From Pseudorhodoferax sp. Leaf265 (lineage in GTDB: Bacteria > Pseudomonadota > Gammaproteobacteria > Burkholderiales > Burkholderiaceae_C), in assembly GCF_001422365.1 (NCBI RefSeq), contig NZ_LMMT01000040.1:186789-250788 (forward strand): a stretch of 64,000 bases of DNA. The letters run 5' to 3'. Each line of letters begins with the position of its first letter. Position 1 is the stretch's first letter. Under the pieces are notes generated by a model. It had not been told where the DNA came from. It saw only the letters and a program-made list of their open reading frames with translations, and did not search any database. The translations under genes were made by a program, and so were the position numbers. Shown in pieces: positions 17,943 through 26,055 of this stretch.

Positions 17943-19250
17943 ATGAAGAAGAGACTCCCTCCCGCCGTCTGGATCCTGATCGCCATGGTGATCGGCATCG
18001 TCCTTGGCTACATGGTGTTCACCAACTTCCCCGACAAGAAGTCCGCCGCCGAGATCGCCGGCTACATCTCCATCATGTCGGACGTGTTCCTGCGGCTCAT
18101 CAAGATGCTGATTGGCCCGCTGGTGTTTTCCACCTTGGTCGTGGGCATCGCCCACATGGGCGACGCATCGTCCGTCGGCCGCGTGTTCGGCAAGGCGCTG
18201 GGCTGGTTCGTCACGGCCTCGCTGGTCTCGCTGGTGCTGGGCCTCATCATGGCCAACCTGCTCAAGCCGGGCGTGAACCTGGGCCTGCCGCTGCCGGACA
18301 TCGGCGCCTCGGCCAACCTGGCCACGTCCAAGTTCACGCTCAAGGACTTCGTGAGCCACCTCGTGCCCAAGTCCTTCGCCGAGGCCATGGCCCACAACGA
18401 GATCCTGCAGATCGTGGTGTTCTCGATGTTCTTCGGTGTGGCCCTGGCCGCACTCGGGGAGAAGGGCAAGACGCTGGTGGCCGCGATCGACGAGCTCTCG
18501 CACGCCATGCTCAAGATCACGGGCTACGTGATGAAGCTCGCGCCGCTGGCAGTGATGGCGGCCATGGCTGCCACCGTGGCCGTGAACGGGCTGGAGATCC
18601 TGCTCAAGTTCGCGGTGTTCATGCGCGACTTCTACCTGGGGCTGTTCGTGCTGTGGGCCGTCCTGGTCTTCGCGGGCTTCGTGTTCCTGGGGCCACGCGT
18701 GCGCAAGCTGCTGGTGCTGATCAAGGAAGCCTTCCTGCTGTCCTTCGCCACGGCGAGTTCCGAGGCGGCCTATCCCAAGATCCTCGACGCGCTGGACCGC
18801 TTCGGCGTCAAGCGCAAGATCTCCAGCTTCGTGATGCCCATGGGCTACTCGTTCAACCTGGACGGCTCGATGATGTACTGCACCTTCGCCGTGCTGTTCA
18901 TCGCCCAGGCCTACAGCATCGAGCTGTCGCTGGGCACGCAGATCACGATGCTGCTGATCCTGATGCTGACCTCCAAGGGCATGGCCGGCGTGCCGCGCGC
19001 CTCGCTCGTCGTGATCGCCGCCACGCTGAACCAATTCAACATTCCCGAGGCCGGCCTGCTGCTGATCCTGGGCGTGGACACCTTCCTGGACATGGGCCGC
19101 TCGGCCACCAATGCCGTGGGCAACTCGATCGCCACGGCCGTTGTCGCCAAGTGGGAAGGCGAACTGCTGCCCGAGGCGGAGGCCGAAGCCAATGCGAAGG
19201 CGCTGGACCGCGAAGCCGCCGCCACGTTGGCCCAGCCCGCGCATGCCTGA
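17943..19250 (+). CDS. dctA: C4-dicarboxylate:cation symporter DctA family
   Basis: A 435-residue dicarboxylate/amino acid:cation symporter (DAACS) with about eight to nine hydrophobic segments and the re-entrant motif regions: serine-rich SFATASSEAAYPKIL, and MPMGYSFNLDGSMMYCTFAVLF with its NLDG. These motifs place it nearer DctA than GltP, although substrate (fumarate, malate, succinate, aspartate or glutamate) cannot be fixed from sequence. It sits in the inner membrane. The binding-protein gene begins 10 bases after its stop, so the two are one operon, which is unusual for this carrier family. Confidence 0.88.
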   Translation: MKKRLPPAVWILIAMVIGIVLGYMVFTNFPDKKSAAEIAGYISIMSDVFLRLIKMLIGPLVFSTLVVGIAHMGDASSVGRVFGKALGWFVTASLVSLVLGLIMANLLKPGVNLGLPLPDIGASANLATSKFTLKDFVSHLVPKSFAEAMAHNEILQIVVFSMFFGVALAALGEKGKTLVAAIDELSHAMLKITGYVMKLAPLAVMAAMAATVAVNGLEILLKFAVFMRDFYLGLFVLWAVLVFAGFVFLGPRVRKLLVLIKEAFLLSFATASSEAAYPKILDALDRFGVKRKISSFVMPMGYSFNLDGSMMYCTFAVLFIAQAYSIELSLGTQITMLLILMLTSKGMAGVPRASLVVIAATLNQFNIPEAGLLLILGVDTFLDMGRSATNAVGNSIATAVVAKWEGELLPEAEAEANAKALDREAAATLAQPAHA

Positions 19251-19260
19251 GGCCAGGCAC

Positions 19261-20169
19261 ATGCACACCGCAAGAACGGGATGGCATGCGGCCTGGCTGT
19301 GCATCGCCCTGACAGGCAGCGCGCTCGCGCAGGAAGTGCAGCTGAGCGGCACGCTGGCCAAGGTGCGCGCCAGCGGGACCATCGCGCTCGCGCACCGCGA
19401 ATCCTCCGTGCCCTTCTCCTACCTCAATGCACGCAAGGAGCCCATCGGCTACTCGGTCGAGCTGTGCAAGGCGCTCGTGGACTCCATCGCCGATGCCGTG
19501 AACCGTACGCTCACGATCACCTGGGTGCCCGTGACTTCGGCATCGCGCTTCGATGCGATCGTGAGCGGCCAGGCCGACCTGGAATGCGGCTCGACCACGA
19601 GCAACCTGGAGCGCCAGCAGCGCGTGGCCTTCTCGCCCATCATCTTCGTCTCGGGCACCAAGCTCATGGTCAAGGCAGGCTCGCCCGTGCGCTCGTTCCG
19701 CGACCTGGCGGGTCGCAAGGTCGCCGTCACGGCCGGCACCACGAACGAGAAAACGCTGCGCGACCTCGTGCAAAGGTTCAAGCTCGACACGCAGGTCGTC
19801 GTGCAGCCCGACCATGCCGCCAGCTTCGCCCAGGTGGCCAGCGGCGCGGTCGATGCCTTCGCCACCGACGACGTGCTGCTCTACGGCCTGATCGCGGACC
19901 AGGCCGGACAAGGTAGTGGGGGCAAGTACCAGGTGGTCGGCGAATTCCTCTCCTACGACCCCTACGGCATCATGTTCCGCAAGGACGATCCGCAGCTGGC
20001 CCGCGTCGTCCAGGACAGTTTTCAGCGGCTGGCCGAGGACGGCGAGATCGAACGCCAGTACACGCGCTGGTTCCTGCGCCGCCTGCCCTCGGGCACCAGC
20101 ATCAACCTGCCGATGAGCCCGCAGCTCGAGGCCATCCTGGAAACCATGGCCGTCACCAAACCGAAATAG
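19261..20169 (+). CDS. Orphan family-3 (glutamate/aspartate-type) periplasmic binding protein
   Basis: A 302-residue solute-binding protein with a signal peptide (WHAAWLCIALTGSALAQ) and the family-3 pattern: SGTIALAHRESSVPFSY, GYSVELCKALVDSI, CGSTTSNLERQQRVAFS, and DAFATDDVLLYGLI. It resembles GltI/AatJ, the glutamate/aspartate binding proteins. GAGG eight bases before 19261 supports this start over an ATG 18 bases earlier that overlaps dctA. No gltJKL permease or ATPase genes follow. It is linked instead to the secondary carrier DctA, so it may feed a distant ABC system or act as a sensor-type binding protein (inference). Confidence 0.88.
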   Translation: MHTARTGWHAAWLCIALTGSALAQEVQLSGTLAKVRASGTIALAHRESSVPFSYLNARKEPIGYSVELCKALVDSIADAVNRTLTITWVPVTSASRFDAIVSGQADLECGSTTSNLERQQRVAFSPIIFVSGTKLMVKAGSPVRSFRDLAGRKVAVTAGTTNEKTLRDLVQRFKLDTQVVVQPDHAASFAQVASGAVDAFATDDVLLYGLIADQAGQGSGGKYQVVGEFLSYDPYGIMFRKDDPQLARVVQDSFQRLAEDGEIERQYTRWFLRRLPSGTSINLPMSPQLEAILETMAVTKPK

Positions 20170-20175
20170 CTGACC

Positions 20176-20181
20176 TAGAAT
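20176..20181 (+). promoter_or_regulatory. Possible -10 element upstream of the TPP riboswitch
   Basis: TAGAAT lies about 25 bases before the riboswitch core and just after the preceding gene's stop. No good -35 hexamer is seen 16-18 bases upstream, so this is a tentative assignment. Confidence 0.3.
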
Positions 20182-20202
20182 CCGGCCCGCGCCCGCAGGG
20201 GC

Positions 20203-20296
20203 GCCTCGCTAGGGGTGTCGTGCGCTGCAAATGCAGCGTGTGACTGAGAAAGTCCCTTTGAACCTGATTGAGGTAATCCTCGCGCAGGGAAGCATT
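20203..20296 (+). promoter_or_regulatory. TPP riboswitch (THI element)
   Basis: The conserved blocks of the thiamin pyrophosphate aptamer occur in order: AGGGGTGTCGTG at 20211, an internal variable stem (CGCTGCAAATGCAGCG), ACTGAGA at about 20240, GTCCCTTTGAACCTGAT, then GAGGTAATCCTCGCGCAGGGAAGC ending near 20294 (given here in parts). TPP binding normally turns the downstream gene off. The 100 bases between aptamer and ATG form the expression platform; I see no clear T-run terminator there, so control of translation initiation is likelier. The gene controlled is the TonB-dependent receptor. Confidence 0.95.
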
Positions 20297-20393
20297 GACC
20301 AGATTGGGCCGCGCCACCGCCAAAGTGGCTTCTCGCACGGCCGCCAGAAGATCCGGCAGGCCGACCTGCTATGACGTCGAAAGCGTTGTGGCA

Positions 20394-22523
20394 ATGAACC
20401 GTTTTTCCTTCAGACCGCATGCCCTGGCGGGCGCCGTGGCGGTGCTGTTCGCCTCGGCGACGGGCGCACAGACCACCGCGCCCACGCTGCCCACCGTGCG
20501 CGTGGACGCCAGCAAGCAGGCGCCCCAGGCCGACGTGACGGGCTTCGGCGACCAGCCGCTCAAGGAACTGCCGATTTCGGCCACGGTGGTCGATGCGCAA
20601 CTGCTGCAGGCCAGCGGCGCACGCAGGCTGGCCGACCTGACGCAGTTCGACGCCTCGGTCACCGACAGCTACAACTCGCCCGGCTACTGGGACTACCTGA
20701 GCATCCGCGGCTTCACGCTGGACAACCGCTTCAACTACCGGCGCGAAGGCCTGCCGATCAGCGCGGAGACCTCGATTCCGCTGGACAACAAGGAGCGCGT
20801 CGAGATCCTCAGGGGCACGAGCGGCATCCAGGCCGGCACCAGCGCGCCAGGCGGACTCGTGAACTACGTGGTCAAGCGGCCAACCGAGAAGGATCTGCGC
20901 AGCGCCACCGTGGAAGTCTCCGGCCGCGGCGGCGTGCTGGGCGCCATCGACCTGGGCGGCCGCTTCGGCGTGGACCGCGTGTTCGGCTACCGCTTCAATG
21001 TGGCGCACGAGACGCTGCGCCCGCGCATCGACGACCTGAAGGGTGAACGCAGCCTGGTGGCGCTCGCGACCGATTGGCGCGTGGGCCGCGACACGCTGGT
21101 CGAGGCAGAGCTGGAATGGAGCCACAAGTCGCAGCCCAGCCAGGCCGGCTACAGCCTGCTGGGCAACCGGCTGGCGCCCGTGCCCAGCCCGCACCTGAAC
21201 CTGAACAACCAGCCGTGGTCGCAGCCTTCGGTGTTCGGCGCATTGACGGGCACGCTGCGCATCGAGCAGGCGCTGAATGCGGACTGGCGCTGGTCGGCGC
21301 AGCTGGGGCAGCAGCGCTTGAAGACGGATGACCGGCTGGCGTATGCCTTCGGCTGCAGCGCGGAGTCCATCGGACCGCCCTATCGTTACTGCAGTGACGG
21401 TACCTACGACATGTACGACTTCCGCAGCGAGAACGAGCGACGCCGCTTGACCGCTGCGCAACTAAAGCTCAAGGGCAAGCTCACGACGGGCGGTGTTGCG
21501 CACGACCTGTCGGTCGGCCTGCTCTCCTCGCGCGTGCGCAATCGTTTCGAGGGCCAGACCTACAACGGGGTGGGCATCGGCAACGTGGACGGCACGGCCA
21601 TCACGCAAGCCAACCCGGAGGCACTCTACGCCAATACCAACCGCGACGAACGCGCCTTGGAGTTGTCGCTGCAGGACACGATTCGGTGGACGTCGCAATG
21701 GACGACTTGGCTGGGCATGCGCCATACGCGCTTGCACAGGAAAAGTATTGGCACCGACGGCTCAGGTCCTCCCCCATACGACAGCAGCATCACGACCCCC
21801 TGGCTCGGGTTGGGTTACCAGATCGTCCAAGGCCCTCTGCTCTACGCCAGCTACGGTCAAGGCGTTGAATCGGTGCAAGTGCCGAACCGGCCGGAGTACG
21901 GCAACGGTGGAGATGTGCTGCCGGTGCGCAAATCGCGCCAACAGGAAATCGGTGCCAAGGGCGGCGACAACGCTTGGAACTGGCAATTGGCTTGGTTTCG
22001 CATCGTGCGACCGATGACGAACATCGACGCCTGTGGCACCAGTTGCACTGGCTCCTACGACGGCGAAGCCGTCCACCAGGGCCTGGAAGGCACGCTGGGC
22101 TGGCGCGGTGGTCCGTTGCAGCTGGACGGCGGCGCCACCGTGCTCGACGCCAAGCGCCGCGGCAGCGCAGATGCTTCGCTCAACGGCACGCGCCCCGTCA
22201 ACGTGCCCAAGCTGGTGCTGCGCGGCCGGGCCTCGCACAACGTCGCCAGCATCCCCGGCCTCACGCTGGACGGCACGGTGGTGCACGAAGGCCGCCGCTC
22301 CGTGCTGCCCGATGCCTCGATCGAACTGGCCTCGTGGACTCGTTTCGACGCCGCGCTGCGCTATGCGACCAAGGTCGGTGGCGTGGCCACGCGCTGGACG
22401 CTGGGTGTCGAGAACCTGCTCGACCGCAGCTACTACAAGGAATCCCCTACCCAGTTCGGCCATGTCTACCTGTTCACGGGCACACCACGTACGGCGCGCC
22501 TGGCAGTGCAGGCTGACTTCTAA
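20394..22523 (+). CDS. TonB-dependent outer-membrane receptor under TPP riboswitch control
   Basis: A 709-residue TonB-dependent receptor. It has a signal peptide (to about residue 28), a plug domain (LKELPISATVVDAQLLQ, then SIRGFTLDNRFNYRREG and ERVEILRGTSGIQAG, APGGLVNYVVKRP), a long beta-barrel, and a C-terminal strand ending in Phe. Barrel features such as LGVENLLDRSYY resemble siderophore receptors, but a TPP riboswitch 100 bases upstream indicates the cargo is thiamin or a precursor or phosphate ester, imported across the outer membrane. No thiamin ABC transporter or biosynthesis gene follows; it is monocistronic before the tRNA genes. The start at ATG 20394 gives a clean signal peptide. 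Confidence 0.92.
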   Translation: MNRFSFRPHALAGAVAVLFASATGAQTTAPTLPTVRVDASKQAPQADVTGFGDQPLKELPISATVVDAQLLQASGARRLADLTQFDASVTDSYNSPGYWDYLSIRGFTLDNRFNYRREGLPISAETSIPLDNKERVEILRGTSGIQAGTSAPGGLVNYVVKRPTEKDLRSATVEVSGRGGVLGAIDLGGRFGVDRVFGYRFNVAHETLRPRIDDLKGERSLVALATDWRVGRDTLVEAELEWSHKSQPSQAGYSLLGNRLAPVPSPHLNLNNQPWSQPSVFGALTGTLRIEQALNADWRWSAQLGQQRLKTDDRLAYAFGCSAESIGPPYRYCSDGTYDMYDFRSENERRRLTAAQLKLKGKLTTGGVAHDLSVGLLSSRVRNRFEGQTYNGVGIGNVDGTAITQANPEALYANTNRDERALELSLQDTIRWTSQWTTWLGMRHTRLHRKSIGTDGSGPPPYDSSITTPWLGLGYQIVQGPLLYASYGQGVESVQVPNRPEYGNGGDVLPVRKSRQQEIGAKGGDNAWNWQLAWFRIVRPMTNIDACGTSCTGSYDGEAVHQGLEGTLGWRGGPLQLDGGATVLDAKRRGSADASLNGTRPVNVPKLVLRGRASHNVASIPGLTLDGTVVHEGRRSVLPDASIELASWTRFDAALRYATKVGGVATRWTLGVENLLDRSYYKESPTQFGHVYLFTGTPRTARLAVQADF

Positions 22524-22543
22524 GAAAGTCCCAAAAAAGACGC

Positions 22544-22549
22544 TATAAT
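22544..22549 (+). promoter_or_regulatory. Probable -10 box of the tRNA-Asn promoter
   Basis: A perfect TATAAT followed by a GC-rich GTGGGCTACC start region, 13 bases before the first mature tRNA end. The corresponding -35 is poor, overlapping the end of the receptor gene. Stable-RNA promoters commonly carry such a perfect -10 and a GC discriminator. Confidence 0.6.
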
Positions 22550-22562
22550 CGTGGGCTACCGT

Positions 22563-22638
22563 TCCTCAATAGCTCAGTTGGTAGAGCGCCGGACTGTTAA
22601 TCCGTAGGTCCCTGGTTCGAGCCCAGGTTGAGGAGCCA
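22563..22638 (+). tRNA. tRNA-Asn (GTT), copy 1
   Basis: A 76-base cloverleaf. Acceptor TCCTCAA pairs with TTGAGGA, the D-arm is AGCTCAGTTGGTAGAGC, the anticodon loop is CTGTTAA (anticodon GTT, Asn), the T-loop is GGTTCGAGCC, discriminator G, and CCA is encoded. It is identical to copy 2, 17 bases downstream. Confidence 0.98.
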
Positions 22639-22655
22639 AAAATTCACCGATCTTT

Positions 22656-22731
22656 TCCTCAATAGCTCAGTTGGTAGAGCGCCGGACTGTTAATCCGTAG
22701 GTCCCTGGTTCGAGCCCAGGTTGAGGAGCCA
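22656..22731 (+). tRNA. tRNA-Asn (GTT), copy 2
   Basis: Identical in all 76 bases to copy 1, including the encoded CCA. The 17-base spacer contains no promoter, so both are presumably cut from one transcript that ends at the hairpin at 22739-22768. Confidence 0.98.
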
Positions 22732-22738
22732 GAAGGCC

Positions 22739-22771
22739 AAGGCCCCGCGTCGCAGGATGCGGGGCCTTTCG
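22739..22771 (+). terminator. Rho-independent terminator of the tRNA-Asn operon
   Basis: AAGGCCCCGC (22739-22748) pairs perfectly with GCGGGGCCTT (22759-22768) over ten bases with a ten-base loop, followed by a short T-containing tail (TCGCTTTG). It starts eight bases after the second tRNA. Confidence 0.85.
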
Positions 22772-22820
22772 CTTTGCTGCAATGCTTGCATCGGCAGTGT
22801 CCGGCCCCATGTACCAGAAC

Positions 22821-23168
22821 ATGAAGACCACGCACTCCACCCTTTCCGAACTCGCACCGGTCCGCGTCCTGGCTGCATTGCTGGAGCGGCTCGAACACAG
22901 CGCCATTCCCGTCGATGCAGCCCAGTACCAGGCCGTGGTGGCACGGTTGGATGCAGCGTTGCGCACGGTGAAACCGAGCGATGCACTGCGGGATTTGCTG
23001 GCCGAACATCCAGCAGCCTCAGAGTTGTACGAAAATGCGCATTACGAGGTCGCTGGACTGTGCCGCTCGCCACTGGAGTCATCTGTGGCGGCCGAACAGC
23101 AGGCCAGGACCGTGATCCAGCGCGCAATGCAAATACCCAGGGAGAGTTCCGCCAATGGCCAAAGCTGA
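22821..23168 (+). CDS. Small unknown protein
   Basis: About 115 residues from the ATG at 22821 (in-frame ATGs at 22809 and 22782 would give 119 or 128; none has a clear ribosome site). It is mostly helical by composition: LAPVRVLAALLERLEHSAIPVDAAQYQAVV, then LRDLLAEHPAASELYENAHYEVAGLCRSPL. No family recognised. There is no signal peptide or membrane segment, so it is probably cytoplasmic. Its end overlaps the start of the next small gene by 14 bases, so the two are likely translated together. Confidence 0.6.
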   Translation: MKTTHSTLSELAPVRVLAALLERLEHSAIPVDAAQYQAVVARLDAALRTVKPSDALRDLLAEHPAASELYENAHYEVAGLCRSPLESSVAAEQQARTVIQRAMQIPRESSANGQS

Positions 23169-23388
23169 AGTGAAAACCGCAATCTTGGCTGACGGGTTAC
23201 GCTACAAGACCAAGGTCTCCGGTTCGCCCTTCACCGCAGGTACGTCGATGGGCGGCTCCACGATGTCGTGCTTTCTGTGCGGCAAGCACCGCCTGCGTTC
23301 CCAACTGGGCACGCGCAAGGTGATCGGCAAGTCGCAAGCCGTCTGCGCACCGTCCTGCAAGGAACTGGACGAACTGCTCGCCCGTTGA
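23155..23388 (+). CDS. Small protein with CxxC...CxxxC metal-site pattern
   Basis: A 77-residue protein: a basic N-terminal half (MAKAEVKTAILADGLRYKTKVSG), then FLCGKHR preceded by a Cys (C-x2-C) and later CAPSC (C-x3-C), a four-cysteine arrangement suggesting a structural zinc site. AGGGAG lies about nine bases before the ATG, and the start overlaps the preceding gene. Function unknown; a nucleic-acid-binding or adaptor role is possible but unsupported. Confidence 0.7.
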   Translation: MAKAEVKTAILADGLRYKTKVSGSPFTAGTSMGGSTMSCFLCGKHRLRSQLGTRKVIGKSQAVCAPSCKELDELLAR

Positions 23389-23418
23389 GCCCGGCGGCGC
23401 CCGCGCCGCTTGTTCGTT

Positions 23419-23964
23419 TCAATGTTCGAAATGACCTTCGCCACCCTTTGGTGGCGGGCTTGGCTGCGCCTGCATGGTGATGCCGGGCTGTAGTGGCGTG
23501 GGCACGACCTGCACTGCCAGCGTCGGCCCGGGATCCTGCGGCAACTGAACGCGGTATGACCTGCCGGCGTAGGCGTAATGCACGTCGTAGGCGACCACCT
23601 GCGGCTGCAGCACGCCCTGCAGCGTGCAGTGCCGCACCTGCTGCATCTGTGGCGCGGGCCGGCCTTCGATGCGCTCGCCCCACAGAGCACCGAGCACCAC
23701 GCCGAACAGGGTCGCCAGCGCGCGCCCCTCGCCACTGCCGAAGCGGTTGCCGACGACACCGCCTGCCACCGAACCCAGCAAGGCACCGCCGCCGGTGTCG
23801 GCTTGCGGCGCGACCTCCTGCGCGACTTGGCATACCTGCTGCGCGACGGTGCGCTGCTGCACCACGGGCACGGCCGACAGCACCCGGGCCTGCTCCTGTG
23901 CGATGGCGGGCGCGGCCGGCCCGACCGAAGCCCCCAGTACCATGCAGATCCAACGCTTGTTCAT
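23419..23964 (-). CDS. Glycine-zipper (2TM) envelope protein
   Basis: A 181-residue protein with a signal peptide (MNKRWICMVLGASVGPAAPAIAQ). A central glycine-rich double segment (GGGALLGSVAGGVVGNRFGSGEGRALATLFGVVLGALWG, shown by its features: spaced glycines and small residues) matches the glycine-zipper 2TM domain of SlyB/RcnB-like outer-membrane proteins. The C-terminal region has VRHC, YDVHYAYAGRSYRVQLPQDPG, also found in this group. Probably periplasmic or outer-membrane; exact role unknown. The start is the ATG at 23962-23964, as an upstream extension lacks sense as a leader. Confidence 0.8.
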   Translation of the reverse strand: MNKRWICMVLGASVGPAAPAIAQEQARVLSAVPVVQQRTVAQQVCQVAQEVAPQADTGGGALLGSVAGGVVGNRFGSGEGRALATLFGVVLGALWGERIEGRPAPQMQQVRHCTLQGVLQPQVVAYDVHYAYAGRSYRVQLPQDPGPTLAVQVVPTPLQPGITMQAQPSPPPKGGEGHFEH

Positions 23965-24062
23965 CGCGGCAACTCCAGGGCCAGGCCCTCGGAACGGAAG
24001 CGTCATTATGGTGACGGCCCGGCGAGCATGCGCCATTCCCCCTGCGTGATACCGGAGCACCC

Positions 24063-25073
24063 ATGCACTACCGCCCCCTCGGCAAGAGTCCCCTGCGCGT
24101 TTCCACCCTGTGCCTCGGCACGATGATGTTCGGCGACCAGACGGCACTGGCCGAGGCCAGCGACATCGTCGCGCACGCCCAGGAGCATGGCGTCAACTTC
24201 CTCGACACGGCCGATGTCTACAAGCAGGGTGCGTCCGAAGAGATGCTGGGCCAGGTCCTGGCGGGCCGGCGTCACCAGTGGATCGTGGCGACCAAGCTCG
24301 GCAACAAGATGGCCGATGCGCCCAACCACAGCCACTACTCGCGTCACTGGGTGCTGACCGAGGTGGAGAACAGCCTGCGCCGGCTGTGCACCGACCACAT
24401 CGACATTTACTACCTGCACCGCGACTTCGACGGGCTGGACCTGGAAGAGCCGCTGCGCGCCATCGACACCCTGCTGCGCGCCGGCAAGATCCGGTACTGG
24501 GGCCTGTCGAACTTCCGCGGCTGGCGCATCGCCGAAGCCACGCACCTCGCGCAACGCCTGAACATGCCCGGCCCCGCCGTCTGCCAACCCTACTACAACC
24601 TGCTCAACCGCATGCCCGAGGTCGAGATCCTGCCGGCCTGCCGCCAGCACGGGCTCGGCGTCGTGCCCTACAGCCCGATCGCGCGCGGCATCCTGTCGGG
24701 CAAGTACCTGCCGGGCACCGCGCCGGCTGCGGACAGCCGCGTGGGCCGCGGCGAAAAGCGTGTGATGGAAACCGAGTTCCGCGATGAATCGCTGCAGGTC
24801 GCGCAGACGCTGCAAGCCCATGTGCAGGACCGCGGCATCACGCTCGCGCAGTTTGCGACGGCCTGGGTGCTGGGCAGTGGCACAGTGTCCTCGGTCATCG
24901 CCGGACCGCGCACGCTGGCTCAGTGGAAGGACTACCTGCCCGCCCTGGACTATGCGCTTACTGCCGAGGACGAGGCCATCGTCAACCGGCTCGTTCCACC
25001 CGGTCACCCCTCCACGCCAGGCTACACCGACCCGTCCTATCCCGTGGTCGGCAGGCAGGCCCGGGCAGGCTGA
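24063..25073 (+). CDS. Aldo/keto reductase
   Basis: A 336-residue NAD(P)H-dependent aldo/keto reductase with the catalytic tetrad visible: Asp48 (NFLDTAD), Tyr53 (DVYKQG), Lys78 (IVATKLGN) and His119 (YYLHRD). The C-terminal cofactor region VSSVIAGPRTLAQWKDYLPAL is typical of the YajO/Tas-like or AKR11/12 group. Substrate unknown. It is not clearly in an operon: a glycine-zipper protein is divergent 98 bases away, and the next gene on the same strand is a response regulator 277 bases downstream. Confidence 0.9.
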   Translation: MHYRPLGKSPLRVSTLCLGTMMFGDQTALAEASDIVAHAQEHGVNFLDTADVYKQGASEEMLGQVLAGRRHQWIVATKLGNKMADAPNHSHYSRHWVLTEVENSLRRLCTDHIDIYYLHRDFDGLDLEEPLRAIDTLLRAGKIRYWGLSNFRGWRIAEATHLAQRLNMPGPAVCQPYYNLLNRMPEVEILPACRQHGLGVVPYSPIARGILSGKYLPGTAPAADSRVGRGEKRVMETEFRDESLQVAQTLQAHVQDRGITLAQFATAWVLGSGTVSSVIAGPRTLAQWKDYLPALDYALTAEDEAIVNRLVPPGHPSTPGYTDPSYPVVGRQARAG

Positions 25074-25350
25074 GAACGGCGCGGGCGAACACGACAAATG
25101 TCACGTCTGGCCCGACGGATTGCAGCGCGATGTCTTGTGGCTGCCATGGGCGCGGCCTACATTCACGGCGACGGCGGTGCGGCCAGTGCCCGCACCAGAC
25201 AGATTGGCAGTCCAACGTGCCGACGCCGTCGCCAGATTCCGCTGCGCACCCCTGCGCAGCCCTGATTTGGCCGCTGTCCTACAGACGCCCCAGGGCGGCC
25301 AAAGTACAACTCCCTCCATAGCAACAACACGCTTCACCGGAAGGAGCCAG

Positions 25351-25983
25351 ATGATCAAAGTCGGCATCGTGGATGACCACGCCATCGTGCGTTCAGGTCT
25401 GCGGCAGTTCTTCTCGGACCACGTGGATCTGCGCGTGGTCGGCGAAGCTGCCAGCGGTCGCGAAGCCATCGACCTGGTCCGCAACACAGAGATGGATGTG
25501 CTGCTGATGGACCTGTCCATGCCCGGACAAACCGGCATCGACGTGCTCGCCATGATCCGCGCCAAGGCGCCGGACCTCGGCATCCTGATCCTCTCGGGTT
25601 ATCCGGAGGAACACTACGCGATGAACCTGATCCGCCAGGGCGCCAGTGGCTACCTGAACAAGGAATGCGATCCGATGGAGATCGTCAATGCGATCCGCAC
25701 GGTCGCCATGGGGCGGCGCTACATCACCCCTGCCGTGGCCGAACTGCTGGCCCAACAGATCAACCGCAAGGGCGACGAGGCGCCGCACGAGCAGCTGTCC
25801 GAACGCGAGTTCCAGGTGTTCCTGAAGTTGGCCAAGGGCGAGACCGCGGGCGACATCGCCAAGACCCTGTCGCTGAGCGTGAAGACGGTCAGCACCTACC
25901 GCACGCGGCTGATGGAAAAGCTCAACCTGAGTTCCAACAGCGACCTGACCTACTACGCGCTCAAGAACAAGCTGATCGATTGA
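25351..25983 (+). CDS. LuxR/FixJ-type response regulator
   Basis: A 210-residue regulator with receiver motifs (KVGIVDDH, phospho-acceptor Asp54 in LLMDLSMPG, Lys in SGYLNKE) and a LuxR helix-turn-helix (LSEREFQVFLKLAKGETAGDIAKTLSLSVKTVSTYRTR). A perfect AAGGAG lies four bases before the ATG. It resembles UvrY/GacA-class regulators. It has no adjacent orthodox kinase. The convergent gene at 26056-26793 has a degenerate kinase look and may be its partner. A strong terminator follows. Confidence 0.92.
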   Translation: MIKVGIVDDHAIVRSGLRQFFSDHVDLRVVGEAASGREAIDLVRNTEMDVLLMDLSMPGQTGIDVLAMIRAKAPDLGILILSGYPEEHYAMNLIRQGASGYLNKECDPMEIVNAIRTVAMGRRYITPAVAELLAQQINRKGDEAPHEQLSEREFQVFLKLAKGETAGDIAKTLSLSVKTVSTYRTRLMEKLNLSSNSDLTYYALKNKLID

Positions 25984-26004
25984 TCGGCGACCACGCCAAA
26001 GAAG

Positions 26005-26033
26005 AAGGGGCTCGTACACCGAGCCCCTTTTTT
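26005..26033. terminator. Bidirectional rho-independent terminator
   Basis: AAGGGGCTCG (26005-26014), loop TACAC, CGAGCCCCTT (26020-26029), a perfect ten-base stem followed by T6 on the plus strand. On the minus strand it is followed by CTTCTTT. It lies between the convergent response regulator and kinase-like genes and should end both. Confidence 0.93.
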
Positions 26034-26055
26034 CATGCCACGGCGAACCGCAGGC

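Noticed and set aside
22563-22731. Tandem tRNA-Asn repeat as a possible integration site of a mobile element
   Set aside because: Both copies are full-length with encoded CCA, closely spaced and followed by their own terminator; no integrase or element boundary is nearby. Tandem tRNA duplication is enough.
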